From: Acidobacteriota bacterium
GTDB taxonomy: Bacteria; Acidobacteriota; Aminicenantia; UBA2199
Assembly (NCBI GenBank): GCA_021817755.1
Contig: JAKAGC010000226.1
Location: 1 to 6,640 of the forward strand
Direction of reading: 5' to 3'
DNA length: 6,640 bases
This document shows, piece by piece, positions 5,198-6,640 of the stretch (positions are counted from its first letter, which is position 1; each line of letters begins with the position of its first letter). The translations under genes were made by a program, and so were the position numbers. The notes beneath the pieces were generated by a model, which saw only the letters and a list, made by a program, of their open reading frames with translations, was not told where the DNA came from and made no database searches.

Positions 5198-6640
5198 ATG
5201 CCACTTTTTACTATTGGAATACCAACCTATAATAGACCCCATTTTTTGGAACGCGCCATTAAAAGCGTTCTCAATCAAACCTTCTCCGATTTCGAATTAA
5301 TCGTAATCGATGACGCTTCCCAGACCCCTCAGACTCAACAGATCGTTCAGCAATTCAATGATCCCCGCATCCACTTCATTCAAAATCAACAAAACCTCGG
5401 AATCGCCCCCAATGTCAATCGCGTTTTCAATCAAGCCAACGGCCAATACATCGGTTTTCTCGGTGATGACGATGTCTTTAAACCCAATTTACTAGAACAC
5501 ATACAGCAGATAATCCTTGAAAAAGGAGATTATCAGTTCATCGCATTTAACCTCAGCCTCGTTAATGAATCAGGGCAAACCCTTTTGGAAAATTATTTTA
5601 ATATCGCTCAGGATATTATTTTTCAACAGTACCATTATGTCGAGCATCATTTCGGTGGCCGTCAGAAATTCCATATTCCCGGCACTTTTTTTGTCTCCAA
5701 AGAATTCCTCCAAAAGAACGCCATTGCCTACCGCCCTGATGTTAAAGGTATCGATGTCTTTTTCAGCCTCGAAGTCAACTGTTATACCCCCATCTATATA
5801 TCTGCTCTTCCCCTCTATCTCCATACCCGTCATGCCCTCCAGGAAAGCCATACTCAGAACAGACCCATCCAATGGAAATTCCAATACTTTTCCGGTTTGT
5901 ACCATCTATTGAAGAAACATCAACTCCAATATTTGGAACCCATGCTCAGACGCTGTTTTTTACCCAATATTCCCCAGGCAATCTCACACCTTGCTTCTTC
6001 AGTAGAAGATAATAGTTTTATCCATAAATATACTCAATTTAAAGTTAGTTTCCCCTGGATTACAGAACCCCACCCCGATTTCCTAAAGATCAATCTCTTT
6101 CAATGTCTTCTTGGTGTCAGTGATAAAATCAATTTTCCCCCCCAACCTCCCGTTGAAAAATTAGAGCATTTGGAACAGTACTACCAGGCATGGATTAATT
6201 CCATTCATACAGAGAATAGAGGTATAACCCGTATACTCAAAGAAAGAAATATTAAAACCGTTGCCATTTTCGGCACTCTTCTTACCGCCCTTATTCTAAG
6301 TCTCGATCTTGAATATGAAAATATCTCCCTAGCCGCCTTCCTCGACACCAATAATAAAACCCAATTTATAAAAGGCATTCCTGTTTTTCATCCCCAATGG
6401 CTCGCTCAAAATCATGTTGATGCCATTCTTCTCAGCATAGAAAGAGAGGATTGCCAGGAAATTCTTATCGCTTTGAATGGAATCATTCCCAATAAAGATA
6501 TTCCCATTATTTCATGGAGACAATTGATAACCCAAAATCTTGGAATATCTCCTTTACTCACTTCTCCCAATTTGCAAGACCCCCCATATCCCATTATACC
6601 CATTCACAATAACAACAACTCCCCCCAGGTTACCCCCGTC
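5198..6640 (+). CDS. Family 2 glycosyltransferase with a degenerate Rossmann-like C-terminal domain (3' end outside window)
   Basis: The frame is open for 481 codons from the ATG at 5198 to the last base without a stop, so the 3' end is missing. Residues 1 to about 215 form a GT-A domain: FTIGIPTYNRP (4-14), Asp38-Asp39 in LIVIDDAS for nucleotide binding, the metal-binding GDDD (89-92), IPGTFFVSKEF (160-170) near the acceptor site, and Asp186 where the catalytic acidic motif is expected. The enzyme should transfer a sugar from a nucleotide donor to a glycan or lipid-linked acceptor at the inner membrane. Residues 216-350 look helical and unassigned. Residues 352-440 show a beta-alpha-beta pattern (TVAIFGT, LAAFLDTN, GIPVF, DAILLSI, IPIIS) like PglD-type or CoA-binding-like nucleotide domains, but its glycine loop is nearly lost. 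The visible end is rich in Pro and Asn. The Shine-Dalgarno is weak (GAAGTGA across the previous stop), which suggests reinitiation after the SDR gene. Confidence 0.9.
   Translation, partial: MPLFTIGIPTYNRPHFLERAIKSVLNQTFSDFELIVIDDASQTPQTQQIVQQFNDPRIHFIQNQQNLGIAPNVNRVFNQANGQYIGFLGDDDVFKPNLLEHIQQIILEKGDYQFIAFNLSLVNESGQTLLENYFNIAQDIIFQQYHYVEHHFGGRQKFHIPGTFFVSKEFLQKNAIAYRPDVKGIDVFFSLEVNCYTPIYISALPLYLHTRHALQESHTQNRPIQWKFQYFSGLYHLLKKHQLQYLEPMLRRCFLPNIPQAISHLASSVEDNSFIHKYTQFKVSFPWITEPHPDFLKINLFQCLLGVSDKINFPPQPPVEKLEHLEQYYQAWINSIHTENRGITRILKERNIKTVAIFGTLLTALILSLDLEYENISLAAFLDTNNKTQFIKGIPVFHPQWLAQNHVDAILLSIEREDCQEILIALNGIIPNKDIPIISWRQLITQNLGISPLLTSPNLQDPPYPIIPIHNNNNSPQVTPV

Noticed and set aside
4673..5278. 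Long antisense ORF (201 codons) on the - strand
   Set aside because: It lies wholly across the second SDR gene and the start of the glycosyltransferase, both with intact family motifs. Its translation shows no domain and it has no context. It is a shadow produced by codon choice on the + strand.
5517..5912. Overlapping + strand ORF (131 codons) in the right part of the window, with others nearby at 5310-5495 and an antisense one at 5570-5905
   Set aside because: The real frame here is the uninterrupted glycosyltransferase from 5198 to the window edge, which has family motifs. These are out-of-frame shadows.

Overview
This 6.6 kb window is a bacterial surface-glycan biosynthesis locus. All genes lie on the + strand and are tightly packed, with clear Shine-Dalgarno sites before most of them. 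Base composition is moderately AT-rich. I cannot name the organism. Classical ribosome binding sites and O-antigen or exopolysaccharide-type genes point to a bacterium, probably Gram-negative, but nothing here fixes the phylum.

Layout. (1) 2-199: the C-terminal tail of a gene cut by the left edge, resembling the end of a GT-B (GT1/GT4-like) glycosyltransferase. (2) 205-2124: a complete glutamine-hydrolysing asparagine-synthase-like amidotransferase. (3) 2126-3079: an extended-SDR nucleotide-sugar epimerase/dehydratase. (4) 3128-4075: a PAPS-dependent type sulfotransferase. (5) 4172-5194: a second, divergent extended-SDR epimerase/dehydratase. (6) 5198 to the right edge: a GT-A family 2 glycosyltransferase of at least 481 codons, still open at the edge, with a Rossmann-like C-terminal domain whose glycine loop looks degraded. 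The only gaps above 10 bp are 48 bp (3080-3127) and 96 bp (4076-4171). No stretch above 300 bp lacks a gene. I see no RNA gene, IS element, CRISPR array or convincing terminator.

How the genes may work together (inference). The two SDR enzymes would make or remodel nucleotide-activated sugars, and the glycosyltransferases would add them to a growing glycan. The sulfotransferase and the AsnB-like enzyme would decorate it, adding sulfate and possibly an amide on a uronic acid or similar carboxyl sugar. The AsnB-like protein has Gln where E. coli AsnB has its catalytic Glu, which fits a substrate other than free aspartate. The locus is a recognisable type. Its most notable points are this variant amidotransferase beside a sulfotransferase, the fused GT2 protein, a same-frame gene junction separated by one stop codon, and a possible 29-codon ORF bridging the largest gap.
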